From Paenimyroides baculatum (GTDB lineage: Bacteria > Bacteroidota > Bacteroidia > Flavobacteriales > Flavobacteriaceae): DNA of 64,000 nucleotides. The number at the start of each line of letters is the position of its first letter. Within the stretch, counting starts at the first letter, position 1. The translations under genes and the position numbers were made by a program. The DNA lies in NCBI RefSeq assembly GCF_008629655.1, contig NZ_VWSG01000011.1, forward strand, positions 1 through 64,000. Direction: 5' to 3'. Of the stretch, positions 16,469 through 25,165 are shown one piece after another. The notes below the pieces were generated by a model. That model saw nothing but the letters and a program-made list of their open reading frames with translations, did not search any database and had not been told where the DNA came from.

Positions 16469-17463
16469 TGAAGAATAGACATCCATTCTACATATTATTT
16501 TTATTAGTCATTAGTTTTTATTCGTATGGTCAGGAGCGTCCTGATCATACGCTTAATAAAACGGTTCATCAACATTCTGAAATTCAGGCACCGAAAGGCG
16601 GAATTTCGTTTTTGGCTATCGGCGATTTTGGTCGTCACGGCGCTTTCACACAAAAAGAAGTTGCCCGAGATATGGGAACAATTGCCGAAATTTTAGATAT
16701 GAATTTTACCATTTCTGTTGGCGATAATTTTTACCCTACGGGAGTTCAAAGTACACAGGATTATCAGTGGTTTTCATCGTTCGAAAACATCTATACACAC
16801 CATTTATTGCACGAACCTTGGTTTGTAGCTTTGGGAAATCATGATTACGAAGGAAGTGTTCAGGCACAGATTGATTACAGTAAGATTTCGAGAAGATGGG
16901 AAATGCCTGATCGTTATTTTGAACGATTAATAGAAATTGATAAAGGCAAATACCTGCAACTTTTGGTTATTGATACCAATCCGTTTGTTACAAAATATAA
17001 AGCAAATCCCGAGAAATATTTAGGAATAAACGATCAGGATACGAATGAACAATTAAAGTGGATTGAAACCAAACTGGCGAATAACGATCCTAAAATTGTA
17101 TGGAAAATCGTTGTGGGGCATCATCCGCTTTACACAGGTGGAAAACGCAAAAACGATCAGGAAACCAAAGATACACAATTGATTTTTGAACCAATTTTAG
17201 AGAAGTATAAGGTTGACGCTTACATTTGCGGACACGAGCACGATTTGCAGATCATTAAAAAAAGCAACAAAAAAGTAATGCAGTTTTTATCTGGTGCAGG
17301 CAGTGAATTGCGCGAAAGTGGAAAAATCGAAGGTTCCCTTTTTGCAGAAGCTGTTCCGGGTTTCATGGCATTCACCCTAACCAACAACATTTTGAAAGCT
17401 TACGTAATTCAATCAAACGAAAAAGATTTCAAAGTAATTTATCAAACCGAAATTAAAAAATGA
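16468..17463 (+). CDS. Secreted metallophosphoesterase (acid-phosphatase type)
   Basis: The 331-aa protein has an N-terminal signal peptide and a calcineurin-like/purple acid phosphatase fold. Metal-binding motifs in order are AIGDFGRHG, VGDNFYPTG, LGNHDYEG, VGHHPLYTGG and CGHEHDLQ. It hydrolyses phosphate monoesters in the periplasm or at the surface. Its ATG shares one base with the receptor stop and its stop overlaps the phytase start by 4 nt, so the three genes are translationally coupled. Confidence 0.9.
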   Translation: MKNRHPFYILFLLVISFYSYGQERPDHTLNKTVHQHSEIQAPKGGISFLAIGDFGRHGAFTQKEVARDMGTIAEILDMNFTISVGDNFYPTGVQSTQDYQWFSSFENIYTHHLLHEPWFVALGNHDYEGSVQAQIDYSKISRRWEMPDRYFERLIEIDKGKYLQLLVIDTNPFVTKYKANPEKYLGINDQDTNEQLKWIETKLANNDPKIVWKIVVGHHPLYTGGKRKNDQETKDTQLIFEPILEKYKVDAYICGHEHDLQIIKKSNKKVMQFLSGAGSELRESGKIEGSLFAEAVPGFMAFTLTNNILKAYVIQSNEKDFKVIYQTEIKK

Positions 17464-18512
17464 AAAAAGTACTATATCTTTTAGCGGTAACCGCTTTAGT
17501 AACATCTTGTAATTCTTCAAAACTGGCTCCGGTAGCAAAAAATGCACTGAAACCAACGGTTGTTACACAGGCAACTCCGCATGATACCGACGATCCTGCT
17601 ATCTGGATCAATAAAGCCAATCCAACACAGTCATTAATTATCGGAACCGATAAAGAAGCAGCGACTGGCGGTTTGTATGCATACGATTTACAAGGAAAAA
17701 TTGTAAATAAAGTGTATCCTATGGATCGCCCGAATAACGTGGACATCGCATACGGATTACCATCAAACGGAAAAAAGGTTGATATCGCAGTAGTTACCGA
17801 ACGTAAAAAAGATCAGATTCGCATATTTTCGTTGCCCGATTTAAAACCTATTGATAATGGTGGAATTGCTGTTTTTGCAGATTCTGAACAAAAAGATCCA
17901 ATGGGAATTGCATTGTACACCAATCCTTCAAATGGAAAAATTTATGCAATTGTCGGTAGAAAGGAAGGAGTTTCAGGCGAGTATTTGTATCAGTACGAAT
18001 TAACTGATAGCAAAGGAACTGTTACTGCAAATTTGGTGCGTAAATTCGGAAACTATTCTGGAAAAAAGGAGATTGAAGCCATTATGGTTGATAATGAGTT
18101 GGGATATATTTATTATGCCGATGAAACCCAAGGAATAAGAAAGTATTATGCAGATCCTGCAAAAGGAAATGAAGAATTGGCATTCTTTGGACAGAAAGAT
18201 TTTAAGCGCGATCACGAAGGTATCGCTCTTTATAAAACCAATGATAAACAAGGTTACATCTTGATTTCAGACCAGCAGGCAAACAACTTTGTTGTTTACA
18301 AACGCGAAGGAGAAAATGACAATGCAAACGATCATAAAATGATTGCTAAAATTCCGTTTTCAACAATAGAATGTGATGGGGCAGATGTTGTTAATTTTAA
18401 TTTCGGCGGATCGTTCACCAACGGAATGTTAGTAGCAATGAGCAACGGCATGGTTTTTCATTATTACGATTGGAACATCATTCAACAAGAAATAGACAAA
18501 CAAGCTAAATAG
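17460..18512 (+). CDS. Beta-propeller 3-phytase, lipoprotein
   Basis: This 350-aa protein starts with a lipoprotein signal (MKKVLYLLAVTALVTSC, lipobox Cys17). The rest matches the beta-propeller phytases: TPHDTDDPAIWINK near the start, then TGGLYAYDLQGK and NNVDIAYG. These are calcium-dependent enzymes that remove phosphate from phytate (inositol hexakisphosphate). It is anchored to a membrane, probably the outer one. As the last gene of the operon it would supply inositol phosphates or free phosphate to the receptor and phosphatase encoded upstream. Confidence 0.92.
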   Translation: MKKVLYLLAVTALVTSCNSSKLAPVAKNALKPTVVTQATPHDTDDPAIWINKANPTQSLIIGTDKEAATGGLYAYDLQGKIVNKVYPMDRPNNVDIAYGLPSNGKKVDIAVVTERKKDQIRIFSLPDLKPIDNGGIAVFADSEQKDPMGIALYTNPSNGKIYAIVGRKEGVSGEYLYQYELTDSKGTVTANLVRKFGNYSGKKEIEAIMVDNELGYIYYADETQGIRKYYADPAKGNEELAFFGQKDFKRDHEGIALYKTNDKQGYILISDQQANNFVVYKREGENDNANDHKMIAKIPFSTIECDGADVVNFNFGGSFTNGMLVAMSNGMVFHYYDWNIIQQEIDKQAK

Positions 18513-18534
18513 TTTTGGTTGTGTTTTAAATTAG

Positions 18535-18575
18535 AAATCCTCGTAAATTCTTTTACGGGGATTTTGTGTTTTTTT
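18535..18575 (+). terminator. Terminator of the phytase operon
   Basis: A 13-bp stem with one G-T pair (18535-18547 with 18552-18564, loop 4 nt) is followed by TTGTGTTTTTTT. It lies 22 bp after the phytase stop. Confidence 0.8.
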
Positions 18576-18599
18576 AAGTGGTATTAATTATATTTGAAT

Positions 18600-20450
18600 A
18601 TGTTGAAAAAAATCATATTATTCATAACGCTGTTTATTTTTATGAGTGGTAATTGCCAATTATACCAGCAAGTATGGGGCAGTATGTTACCTATATATAC
18701 AAAACAAGAAAGACCTTTTTCGCCAATAAAAAAGATTTTAAGTACACCTTATATAACCGAAGTAAATCCTAATACCGGTAATCTTTATGTAGTGGCTGTT
18801 GATGGAAGAAAGGTTGTAGAATATCAACAATTAAACGCTATTTCTAAATCAATTTATAAAAATGAAGAGTCGGATCCTTTTTCAATTGAAAGTTTAAAAT
18901 TTGATTACAATAATGATCTTATTATTTCAGGTAAAACATTAAACCCAAACTTATCTACTTCAGGTGCTTATATCCAAAAAATACTTCAAACAAATTATTC
19001 TATTAGTAGTTTTGTGGCTAAAATTACTTTGGATGGCACTATAAAATGGTTTACTTATTTTTATGATATTCCGCAGAACACAATTAGTACAGCTGTTGAT
19101 AAAGATAACAATATTTATGTTCTAAATAGAAGAAGTAAGACAGATGTGGTTTCGCCATCTTATTTTCAAGAAACAGGAGATCCAAATACTATTATAAGCC
19201 ATCAGGATGTGATAACTAAATTAGATCAATCCGGTAAACACGTATGGAGTACTTTTTATGCAAAAGATCAATCTAAAATAAATGCAATAATTGCAGGCGA
19301 TAAAGGATTATACGTTTACGGTATGCATTTGGCAAATAACAATGCGAGTAGTTATTTTGGAACATCAGGAAGTTTTTTAGAAAAAACTTCAGCTACTATA
19401 AATAATACTTCTAGTGTTTTTCTCTCGAAGTTTGGTTTTGATGGAGTAAGATTATGGAGTACCTATTTTGGTAATGAGAAGTCACATATACCATTTTCTG
19501 TAAGCAGTACTGTGAAGAATCATAGTAACATGACGGTTATAAATGATGATGTTTATTTTATAACAGGATATAATAGTTTCTTTTTAAATAATCACGCTAC
19601 AAATAATGTGTTTTTGGATAAGCCCTATGCTTCATCGGAAAATCAAACACTCTCAAAGTTTTCTGGCGAAGGTAGCAGACTTTGGACCACTTATTTACCA
19701 ATGGGTGGTTATTTGCAGAAATCTTTAAGCGGCGATAAATTGTTTATTAGTACAACTGTAGATCAAAAAAGAGTAAATAATATTTTATTAGCCACCCAAA
19801 ACGCATATCAGTTTAAAAGCAATGGAGCTCAAGATATCTATACGTATTCTTTATCGGTTGATGGTAAAACTTTAGAATATGGTTCTTTTTACGGATTCGA
19901 AGGAAATGATGCGGGTTATTCAATTCCTACATTTAATGGGTATTATACTATAGGGCATGCTAAAGATTACTCTGATAAAAAATCCTTTTTTGCTACTGAA
20001 GCAGCTCCTTTAAAAGAATTTACTTTTATTGATGAAGGAGTTTATATAGGAAATTTTTTAAGTTACTTTAGTGAAAAAGAAAAGTCTGTAGAAAAAAGTA
20101 TCTGGACATTTATTGATGGTAAAAAGTGGAAACTTATAAAATTAAATGATTGGGTAGATGATTTTCCAGATGCTTATATTCAATTTGATCTTGCTGAAAA
20201 GAAGGCGAGTGGAAACAATGGTTGTAATGATTTTACCGGCATATTTAAACCGGAAAATGAGCGTGCTTTAATTTCCAATTTGCATACTAAGAGAAAAAAA
20301 TGTAAAAATGATGCTTCTTCAGAAATTCAAACAAGCATGATGAAATATCTGAATGATGAAGAGTTGAGGTTTGATGTGGCTGATCAGACACTAAACTTTT
20401 ATAAAGACAACCAATTAGTAATGATTTTTGGTTTGATTACTGAACAATAA
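18600..20450 (+). CDS. Secreted repeat protein with C-terminal META domain
   Basis: From the ATG at 18600 the protein has 616 aa, with a signal peptide (MLKKIILFITLFIFMSGNC). About residues 60-490 contain repeated strand-rich units of the type FVAKITLDGTIKWFTYF ... DKDNNIYV, as in SBBP/beta-propeller surface proteins. Residues about 505-612 form a META (DUF306, HslJ-like) domain (WKLIKLND ... GNNGCNDFTGIF). Expected to be periplasmic or surface-exposed; the substrate is unknown. The fusion of these two parts is uncommon. It is flanked by terminators on both sides. Confidence 0.75.
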   Translation: MLKKIILFITLFIFMSGNCQLYQQVWGSMLPIYTKQERPFSPIKKILSTPYITEVNPNTGNLYVVAVDGRKVVEYQQLNAISKSIYKNEESDPFSIESLKFDYNNDLIISGKTLNPNLSTSGAYIQKILQTNYSISSFVAKITLDGTIKWFTYFYDIPQNTISTAVDKDNNIYVLNRRSKTDVVSPSYFQETGDPNTIISHQDVITKLDQSGKHVWSTFYAKDQSKINAIIAGDKGLYVYGMHLANNNASSYFGTSGSFLEKTSATINNTSSVFLSKFGFDGVRLWSTYFGNEKSHIPFSVSSTVKNHSNMTVINDDVYFITGYNSFFLNNHATNNVFLDKPYASSENQTLSKFSGEGSRLWTTYLPMGGYLQKSLSGDKLFISTTVDQKRVNNILLATQNAYQFKSNGAQDIYTYSLSVDGKTLEYGSFYGFEGNDAGYSIPTFNGYYTIGHAKDYSDKKSFFATEAAPLKEFTFIDEGVYIGNFLSYFSEKEKSVEKSIWTFIDGKKWKLIKLNDWVDDFPDAYIQFDLAEKKASGNNGCNDFTGIFKPENERALISNLHTKRKKCKNDASSEIQTSMMKYLNDEELRFDVADQTLNFYKDNQLVMIFGLITEQ

Positions 20451-20457
20451 TTAAAAA

Positions 20458-20492
20458 GAAAAGGCTGTCTTAAATTAGACAGCCTTTTCTTC
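20458..20492. terminator. Bidirectional terminator between two secreted-protein genes
   Basis: A perfect 13-bp stem (20458-20470 with 20477-20489, loop 6 nt) with A-rich and T-rich flanks lies between convergent genes. Confidence 0.85.
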
Positions 20493-20511
20493 ATTATGTG
20501 TTGTATTAAGA

Positions 20512-23292
20512 TTACTTTTTGATAATCTTGTAAGATGCATGCGTACCATCGGTCGCATAAACGTTTACAATGTATAAACCGTTTGAAGCATTTTCAAGAT
20601 TAATATTCTTTTGATTGGTCTTTAAAATTCTTTGACCAGATGTGTTGTAAATCTCAATTGATTTTACATCGATATCCGTATCAATAAAGAACATACCTGT
20701 CGTTGGGTTTGGATAGATTCTCACTTTATCAGCATCAAATTTATCATTACTTGCAGTTATTTGTTTCCATTCCACATTATCAACTACTAAAACTTTTCCA
20801 TGACCACCACCGTGAATAAATCTAATAGCAACATATTTATGTCCTGCATTTGCTGGAATAGCCTGCGTTGAATGAGATCCTATTGAAGGTGAAAATGGCG
20901 GTCCAACAGCAGCAAAAGTTGAAAAATCGGTATTATCTGTCATTGTTCCAATTTGAACGGTAGTACCAGCTCCATTTGTAGAAACAATATCGAAAACTAA
21001 TTGATGTTGACCATCGATTGTAGAAACTTCTGGTGAAACCAAAATAACATCGTTTGGCTGATTACCACTATAAAGTTGTATTGCTTTATTTGTAGTTCCA
21101 TTTAAATCAACAGTTGGATAGTTAGGATAGTTTGCTGTCCAACAATTTTCTGGGAATGCTGTAAACGTATCAAAAGTTTCTAAAAAGGTCTGTACTGCTG
21201 TACATGGATTTGCTGTAGGAATATTTACAGTAACCGTTAATTCTCCAAATTTGGTTGTATCTGCTACTGAAGTTGCACGAATAATAGCCGTTCCGTTGGT
21301 TAATCCGGTAACAAGGCCTGTGTTGTCAACACTTGCAGAAGTACTTCCTGATTGTACTGACCATGTTACCGCTTGGTTTGCTGTGGTAGGTGTTATGGCA
21401 GCCTGAAGTTGTAAAGTACCATTTGCTGCCGTAATTGTAGCGGCAACATTGTTTTGAGTAGTTACCGCAACTGTATTAACACTCACCGCTGTTTTATAGA
21501 TGCAACGAACTGCATGACCTTGACCGCGCATTGCACCTGCTGAAGGATTTGCAATTGTAGATCCTACATAAAAATATTTACCACCTAAAGTAGAGGTTGT
21601 TGAACTCCAATAATAACCTCTTTGATCAACAAAAGTATAATTTCCTGTTGATGAACTTCTGTAACCCGATGCAGGTAATTTTAAATTACTAGCAAATGCC
21701 GTTGCTGGGTTGCTGATGCTTTCAGCCGTTTTAATTCCTGTCCAATCAGTTTCGGTAGGCATAACCCAACCAGCTCCTATTGCCTTACATGGATCACACC
21801 CTTCAGTTGCTGAAGTATTTGAAGACGAAACTGCAGACCAAGTATCTGTTATACTTCCGCCATCCCACCAATCTGTTGATGATCCGATAATGAAAGAGTT
21901 ACTTGTAGTTGTTAAGCCTGAAGGATTGTTTGTAGTTGGAACTGTTGTAGTTGTAGATGTTCTTTTTTCATGACCGTCATTCCAACGTCCCCATTGATAA
22001 ACATCACCGTAACTGTTAGCGTCTGTCATGGTAGTAGCAACTTGTGTGCTTCCCAAGTTTTGTTGCAACCAAATGTTTTCATCTGCTCCACGAACAGTTT
22101 TATGCGTTTTAGAAACACCATCATACGTAAAAGTAACACAGCCTGTATCTCCTACATTTGGTCCCGGATCAGCACAAACAGTTTGTGGTATCGGCTCCCA
22201 ATTTGCATCATCCCAATAAAAACCTGCAAATGACGTTCCTGGGTTGCGAATTGCAAGTCGTGCGGTAGATGGAACTGTTGTAGGTACGGTAAGGGTTCTT
22301 TCGGCAATTGGGTCGTTATAAGAACTATTGGTTACGTTAATAGTTTGTATAATCACGAATGTAGAAGCATTGGTAATATCGGTAATATAACCGAAATCTA
22401 AATTTCCTGATCCGGAATTTGCACGTAGTTTAAATCTGAATTGATGAGTTCCGGCATTGATATTATTCACTTCGGGCATCACAACGATAGACTGTAAGTT
22501 GGTACCATAACCAAATTGATAGATGTTGTTTGTGCCTGATGCAGGAGTTGTGTTAGAAATGATCTGATTTGCACCCGTTGCTGTACTAATGCTGTGCCAA
22601 CATTGTGGTACCACGCCCATATTACAACAAGTTAGTGTAGATGCATCAAAGTTTTCTGAAAAACTGCTTACCGCAGGACATGATCCATTGGTAATATTAA
22701 GCGTATAATCTTCTACTTGTCCAAAAATAAAAGGATTTGCACATGGAGTTGGAGAAGGGGCATTGTAGTTTTTCACAACACGCATTCTAATTGATCCAAG
22801 AACTGCATCGGTAGGAATAGTAACCGAATGAACCATTTCTATATTATCTGTACCAGTACTGTTAATAATTGCCGTTGTATGTTGATGTTTCTCTGGTTGG
22901 TTTATTAACACTTGTTGTGCAGCAGCATTTGCTGGAGTAGCATTAGAAAAGACACCATCGCCGTTCCAGTCAAAGTAAATTGTAATGTAATTTGTATTAT
23001 TACCGTCGGTATTTCCCTTAACTTTTAAATCATAGGTTTGTCCGCGTTGAACGTTCATTGAAGTTGTAGAAAAATCTTCATAACGTGGAGTACTCGCAGA
23101 AACAGTCGCACTAGTAGTATTATTGATAGATCCCGTTCCTGTACCAAATTGTACTGATGTAATTGGTTCTGTAGGTTCGTTTACTGCCCATCCAGACCAT
23201 GTTGGGGCGCAATAATTTGTTGTTTGAGCGTTTATTGTTGATGTGGAGAGAAGAAGGAATCCCATCATCAATTTAGAATAAAAATTCTTCAT
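20512..23292 (-). CDS. Large secreted multidomain protein with T9SS sorting domain
   Basis: This 926-aa protein has a signal peptide (MKNFYSKLMMGFLLLSTSTINAQ) followed by a GEVED-like domain (about 80-200). A choice-of-anchor/cleaved-adhesin-type domain (about 205-365) comes next, then a Fibrobacter major paralogous (FISUMP) domain (about 380-605; CKAIGAGWVMPTETDW, GYRSSSTGNYTF). An Ig-like Big_2 domain (about 615-695, VTWSVQSGSTSASVDNTGLV) and a second anchor domain (about 700-845) follow. A type A C-terminal sorting domain (RIYPNPTTGMFFI ... SYKIIKK) ends the protein. It should be exported by the type IX system and held at the surface, probably as an adhesin. Confidence 0.88.
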   Translation of the reverse strand: MKNFYSKLMMGFLLLSTSTINAQTTNYCAPTWSGWAVNEPTEPITSVQFGTGTGSINNTTSATVSASTPRYEDFSTTSMNVQRGQTYDLKVKGNTDGNNTNYITIYFDWNGDGVFSNATPANAAAQQVLINQPEKHQHTTAIINSTGTDNIEMVHSVTIPTDAVLGSIRMRVVKNYNAPSPTPCANPFIFGQVEDYTLNITNGSCPAVSSFSENFDASTLTCCNMGVVPQCWHSISTATGANQIISNTTPASGTNNIYQFGYGTNLQSIVVMPEVNNINAGTHQFRFKLRANSGSGNLDFGYITDITNASTFVIIQTINVTNSSYNDPIAERTLTVPTTVPSTARLAIRNPGTSFAGFYWDDANWEPIPQTVCADPGPNVGDTGCVTFTYDGVSKTHKTVRGADENIWLQQNLGSTQVATTMTDANSYGDVYQWGRWNDGHEKRTSTTTTVPTTNNPSGLTTTSNSFIIGSSTDWWDGGSITDTWSAVSSSNTSATEGCDPCKAIGAGWVMPTETDWTGIKTAESISNPATAFASNLKLPASGYRSSSTGNYTFVDQRGYYWSSTTSTLGGKYFYVGSTIANPSAGAMRGQGHAVRCIYKTAVSVNTVAVTTQNNVAATITAANGTLQLQAAITPTTANQAVTWSVQSGSTSASVDNTGLVTGLTNGTAIIRATSVADTTKFGELTVTVNIPTANPCTAVQTFLETFDTFTAFPENCWTANYPNYPTVDLNGTTNKAIQLYSGNQPNDVILVSPEVSTIDGQHQLVFDIVSTNGAGTTVQIGTMTDNTDFSTFAAVGPPFSPSIGSHSTQAIPANAGHKYVAIRFIHGGGHGKVLVVDNVEWKQITASNDKFDADKVRIYPNPTTGMFFIDTDIDVKSIEIYNTSGQRILKTNQKNINLENASNGLYIVNVYATDGTHASYKIIKK

Positions 23293-23650
23293 TTTTAGAT
23301 AGATTAAAATGTTGGGAACAAATTTATTTGTAATAAATCTAAATAAAAATAGTAAAATAATTATTGTGAATATTTCATTTTTTAGGTAATGAATAATCGA
23401 TTAACATAAATATGTTAAGTTAAAATTATTTATAATGATTTTAAATAGTTAATATTTTTAGTGATTGATATTTGATAACTTCAGTAAACACAGGCTTTTT
23501 TTAAAATGTAAAACGATCATCCTACAAAAATAGGCCTACTTTGCAATTAATTACAAATAAAAAAAGCAACCTAAAAAGATTGCTTTTGTATCAATATGTA
23601 TCCTCGACAGGATTCACTAAACGTTTGTTAGGGTTTGGTTTTGTTGATAT
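23293..23650. other. AT-rich junction between host genes and prophage
   Basis: No supported gene in this stretch. It contains the promoter of the T9SS protein (right to left) and a hairpin with AAAGCAA/TTGCTTT arms (about 23563-23587) that can terminate the minus-strand repressor transcript. The prophage left attachment site should lie in or near here, but with the other end outside the window it cannot be identified. Confidence 0.45.
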
Positions 23651-23755
23651 TTATTTTTTATTGGGTAGTGATTGGGAAGTTTTCAGCACTTCAATCAATT
23701 TCTTAATCATTTCGCTGTCTTCTTCGGCTATACTCAATACTACCCTACTTATCAT
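23651..23755 (-). CDS. Possible 34-aa peptide overlapping the repressor gene
   Basis: An ATG at 23755 overlaps the end of the repressor frame by 11 nt, in the typical manner of coupled genes. It runs 34 codons (MISRVVLSIAEEDSEMIKKL...), ending in KK-stop before the hairpin near 23575. It is largely helical with alternating charges. Too short for a family call. The position suggests co-translation with the repressor. Confidence 0.35.
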   Translation of the reverse strand: MISRVVLSIAEEDSEMIKKLIEVLKTSQSLPNKK

Positions 23756-24110
23756 ATCTTTTCAGTATTTCAATGAAGGCATCCAACACAACTTCATTGT
23801 TTAAAATGGTGCGGACTTTCGTTTTTAAATCTGCATCATTTTTGGTTAAATACGATTCCGCGTCTTCATTAAATCCGTTATTTGTACTTACTTCATTTTT
23901 ATAAGTTCCGTTTCCGGTTATAAGCCATGTAATATTTAACATTGGATAATGTTCAATAATGCGTGCAATATTAGTGCTGTTTATTCCCGATTCTTCATTC
24001 AACAATCTATATATAGTAGTCTTTGAAATGCCCGTTTTCATTAGGAAATCAGGTGTTTTTATTTTTTGTGCGTCTAAAAAGAATTGTAATCTTTTTCCTA
24101 TTGTATCCAT
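23745..24110 (-). CDS. Prophage CI-like repressor (HTH)
   Basis: The 121-aa protein has a helix-turn-helix at residues about 15-40 (FLMKTGISKTTIYRLLNE). The NITWLITGNGTYKN segment is typical of Bacteroidota phage repressors of the CI type. The C-terminal part is a short helical oligomerisation region, without an S24 peptidase domain, so SOS-type self-cleavage is not expected. It is divergent from the early genes across a 163-bp region with repeated operator-like sites, which fits a lysogeny switch. Confidence 0.82.
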   Translation of the reverse strand: MDTIGKRLQFFLDAQKIKTPDFLMKTGISKTTIYRLLNEESGINSTNIARIIEHYPMLNITWLITGNGTYKNEVSTNNGFNEDAESYLTKNDADLKTKVRTILNNEVVLDAFIEILKRYDK

Positions 24111-24125
24111 AAATCAAATTGTTAA

Positions 24126-24253
24126 ATTCCCGAAAAAAGGAATATATTTTCCCGTTTTGTTTGTTTATTCCCTTTTTTGTACTAATATTGCATACGTGTT
24201 AATACTTATTAATACGTGTATAATACAATATAAAGATACAAAAACGGGAATAA
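24126..24253. promoter_or_regulatory. Prophage switch region with operator-like repeats
   Basis: Between the divergent repressor and early genes are ATTCCCGAAAAAAGGAAT (24126-24143, inverted repeat), TTTTCCCGTTTT (24147-24158), TTATTCCCTTTTTTGT (24165-24180) and its near-exact inverse ACAAAAACGGGAATAA (24238-24253, 15 of 16). Between the last two lie two direct copies of ATACGTGT exactly 20 bp apart (24192 and 24212), each followed by an AATAC. This arrangement fits repressor/Cro binding over both promoters, with a second regulator possibly using the ATACGTGT pair. Confidence 0.7.
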
Positions 24254-24273
24254 TAACTAAATAGTAGTTTTCT

Positions 24274-24528
24274 ATGATAAATCAAAATAAGCTGAATGAG
24301 ATGAAAGTACTGCTAGGTCGCGGATACTGTACTTCTTTAGCAAATCGGCTAAAAGAAAAAGGTGTGCTGAATTCTAAAGGAACACCTATCTCGCCCGACT
24401 ATATCAGTCAAATATTTATGGGAAGAATAACCAATATCGAAATTTTAAGTACCATTATTGATGACTACAATTCCCGAAAACGGAATATTTCAAAGGTGAA
24501 TAGAAAAATAAAGAATCTCAATAAATAA
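24274..24528 (+). CDS. Small Cro-like / HTH phage protein
   Basis: This 84-aa basic protein is the first rightward gene of the prophage. The stretch RLKEKGVLNSKGTPISPDYI followed by SQIFMGRITNIEI resembles the short winged/HTH proteins that recur in Bacteroidota phages at the switch. It probably opposes the divergent repressor. The sequence ATTCCCGAAAACGGAAT (24470-24486), like the operator at 24126, lies inside its own 3' coding part. Confidence 0.65.
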   Translation: MINQNKLNEMKVLLGRGYCTSLANRLKEKGVLNSKGTPISPDYISQIFMGRITNIEILSTIIDDYNSRKRNISKVNRKIKNLNK

Positions 24529-24531
24529 AAA

Positions 24532-24555
24532 AAGCCAAGGGTGCAACCTTGGCTT
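24532..24555. terminator. Hairpin after the first early gene
   Basis: A 9-bp perfect stem (AAGCCAAGG with CCTTGGCTT, loop 6 nt). The T run lies on the minus-strand side, so it would stop leftward transcription better than rightward. It may limit read-through toward the switch or only weakly attenuate the early operon. Confidence 0.55.
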
Positions 24556-24592
24556 AATAGAAATAAAGTTTAAAACTCTAAATCATAAAATC

Positions 24593-25162
24593 ATGAACGA
24601 AGTTACGCAAAATTTAATTGCCGGAATAATTCCCACTGATAAAAACATTGAATTATTCGCTGAAAGAAAACACCGAAAAGTTTTTTTTATTCAAAACGGA
24701 CAAACAAAACCTTTTAGTCAGCTAAATGATATCGCCAAAGACAATTTATTGGAAATGTTTTTAAATGATGATATCGCAATGCGCGATCTTGGTAAATTAC
24801 CTTTAAGTGCCGCGTTAGAAGAATTTGTAATGCACTGCTTCGGTGCAGCAGATAATCAAACCGATATATATGCAGACGGCACCATTGGTAATGTAGAAGC
24901 CGTTGCTTGTTCACCGTGCTGTATGTGTGCAAAATGGAAAAGTAAAAAAGTAAACGTTAATGGTAGTTATCTTACCGCCCGCGAATTGCAAGTTGTACAA
25001 TTTCTGGCAACCGATTATCCAGATAAGCAAATTGCAATTTTCATGAAAATAAGCCAAAGCACTTTAGATACTCATAAAACCAACCTTATGCGAAAAATGA
25101 ATGTGCAAAGCAAAGCCGGTGTAATAACACAAGCCATTAAACTTAACATCGTAACTATATAA
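24593..25162 (+). CDS. LuxR-type HTH protein of the prophage
   Basis: The last 65 residues of this 189-aa protein form a LuxR/GerE helix-turn-helix (LTARELQVVQFLATDYPDKQ, then STLDTHKTNLMRKMNVQSKAGVI). The first 110 residues are unlike receiver or autoinducer domains, and a CxxCCMC cluster (about residues 106-111) separates the two parts and may bind metal. It is the second gene of the early region, a candidate activator of phage transcription. Confidence 0.75.
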   Translation: MNEVTQNLIAGIIPTDKNIELFAERKHRKVFFIQNGQTKPFSQLNDIAKDNLLEMFLNDDIAMRDLGKLPLSAALEEFVMHCFGAADNQTDIYADGTIGNVEAVACSPCCMCAKWKSKKVNVNGSYLTARELQVVQFLATDYPDKQIAIFMKISQSTLDTHKTNLMRKMNVQSKAGVITQAIKLNIVTI

Positions 25163-25165
25163 CTT

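Noticed and set aside
23595-23640. tRNA 3' end as attachment site (CGACAGGATTC-like string)
   Set aside because: Only 11 bases resemble a T-arm; no acceptor stem, anticodon arm or CCA can be built, and the other prophage end is not in the window.
23541-23804. An 87-aa plus-strand frame at the prophage border
   Set aside because: It runs antisense to the repressor end and the hairpin and has a hydrophobic, low-complexity translation.
24593-25162. Quorum-sensing LuxR regulator
   Set aside because: Only the C-terminal HTH is LuxR-like; there is no autoinducer-binding or receiver domain and no synthase gene.
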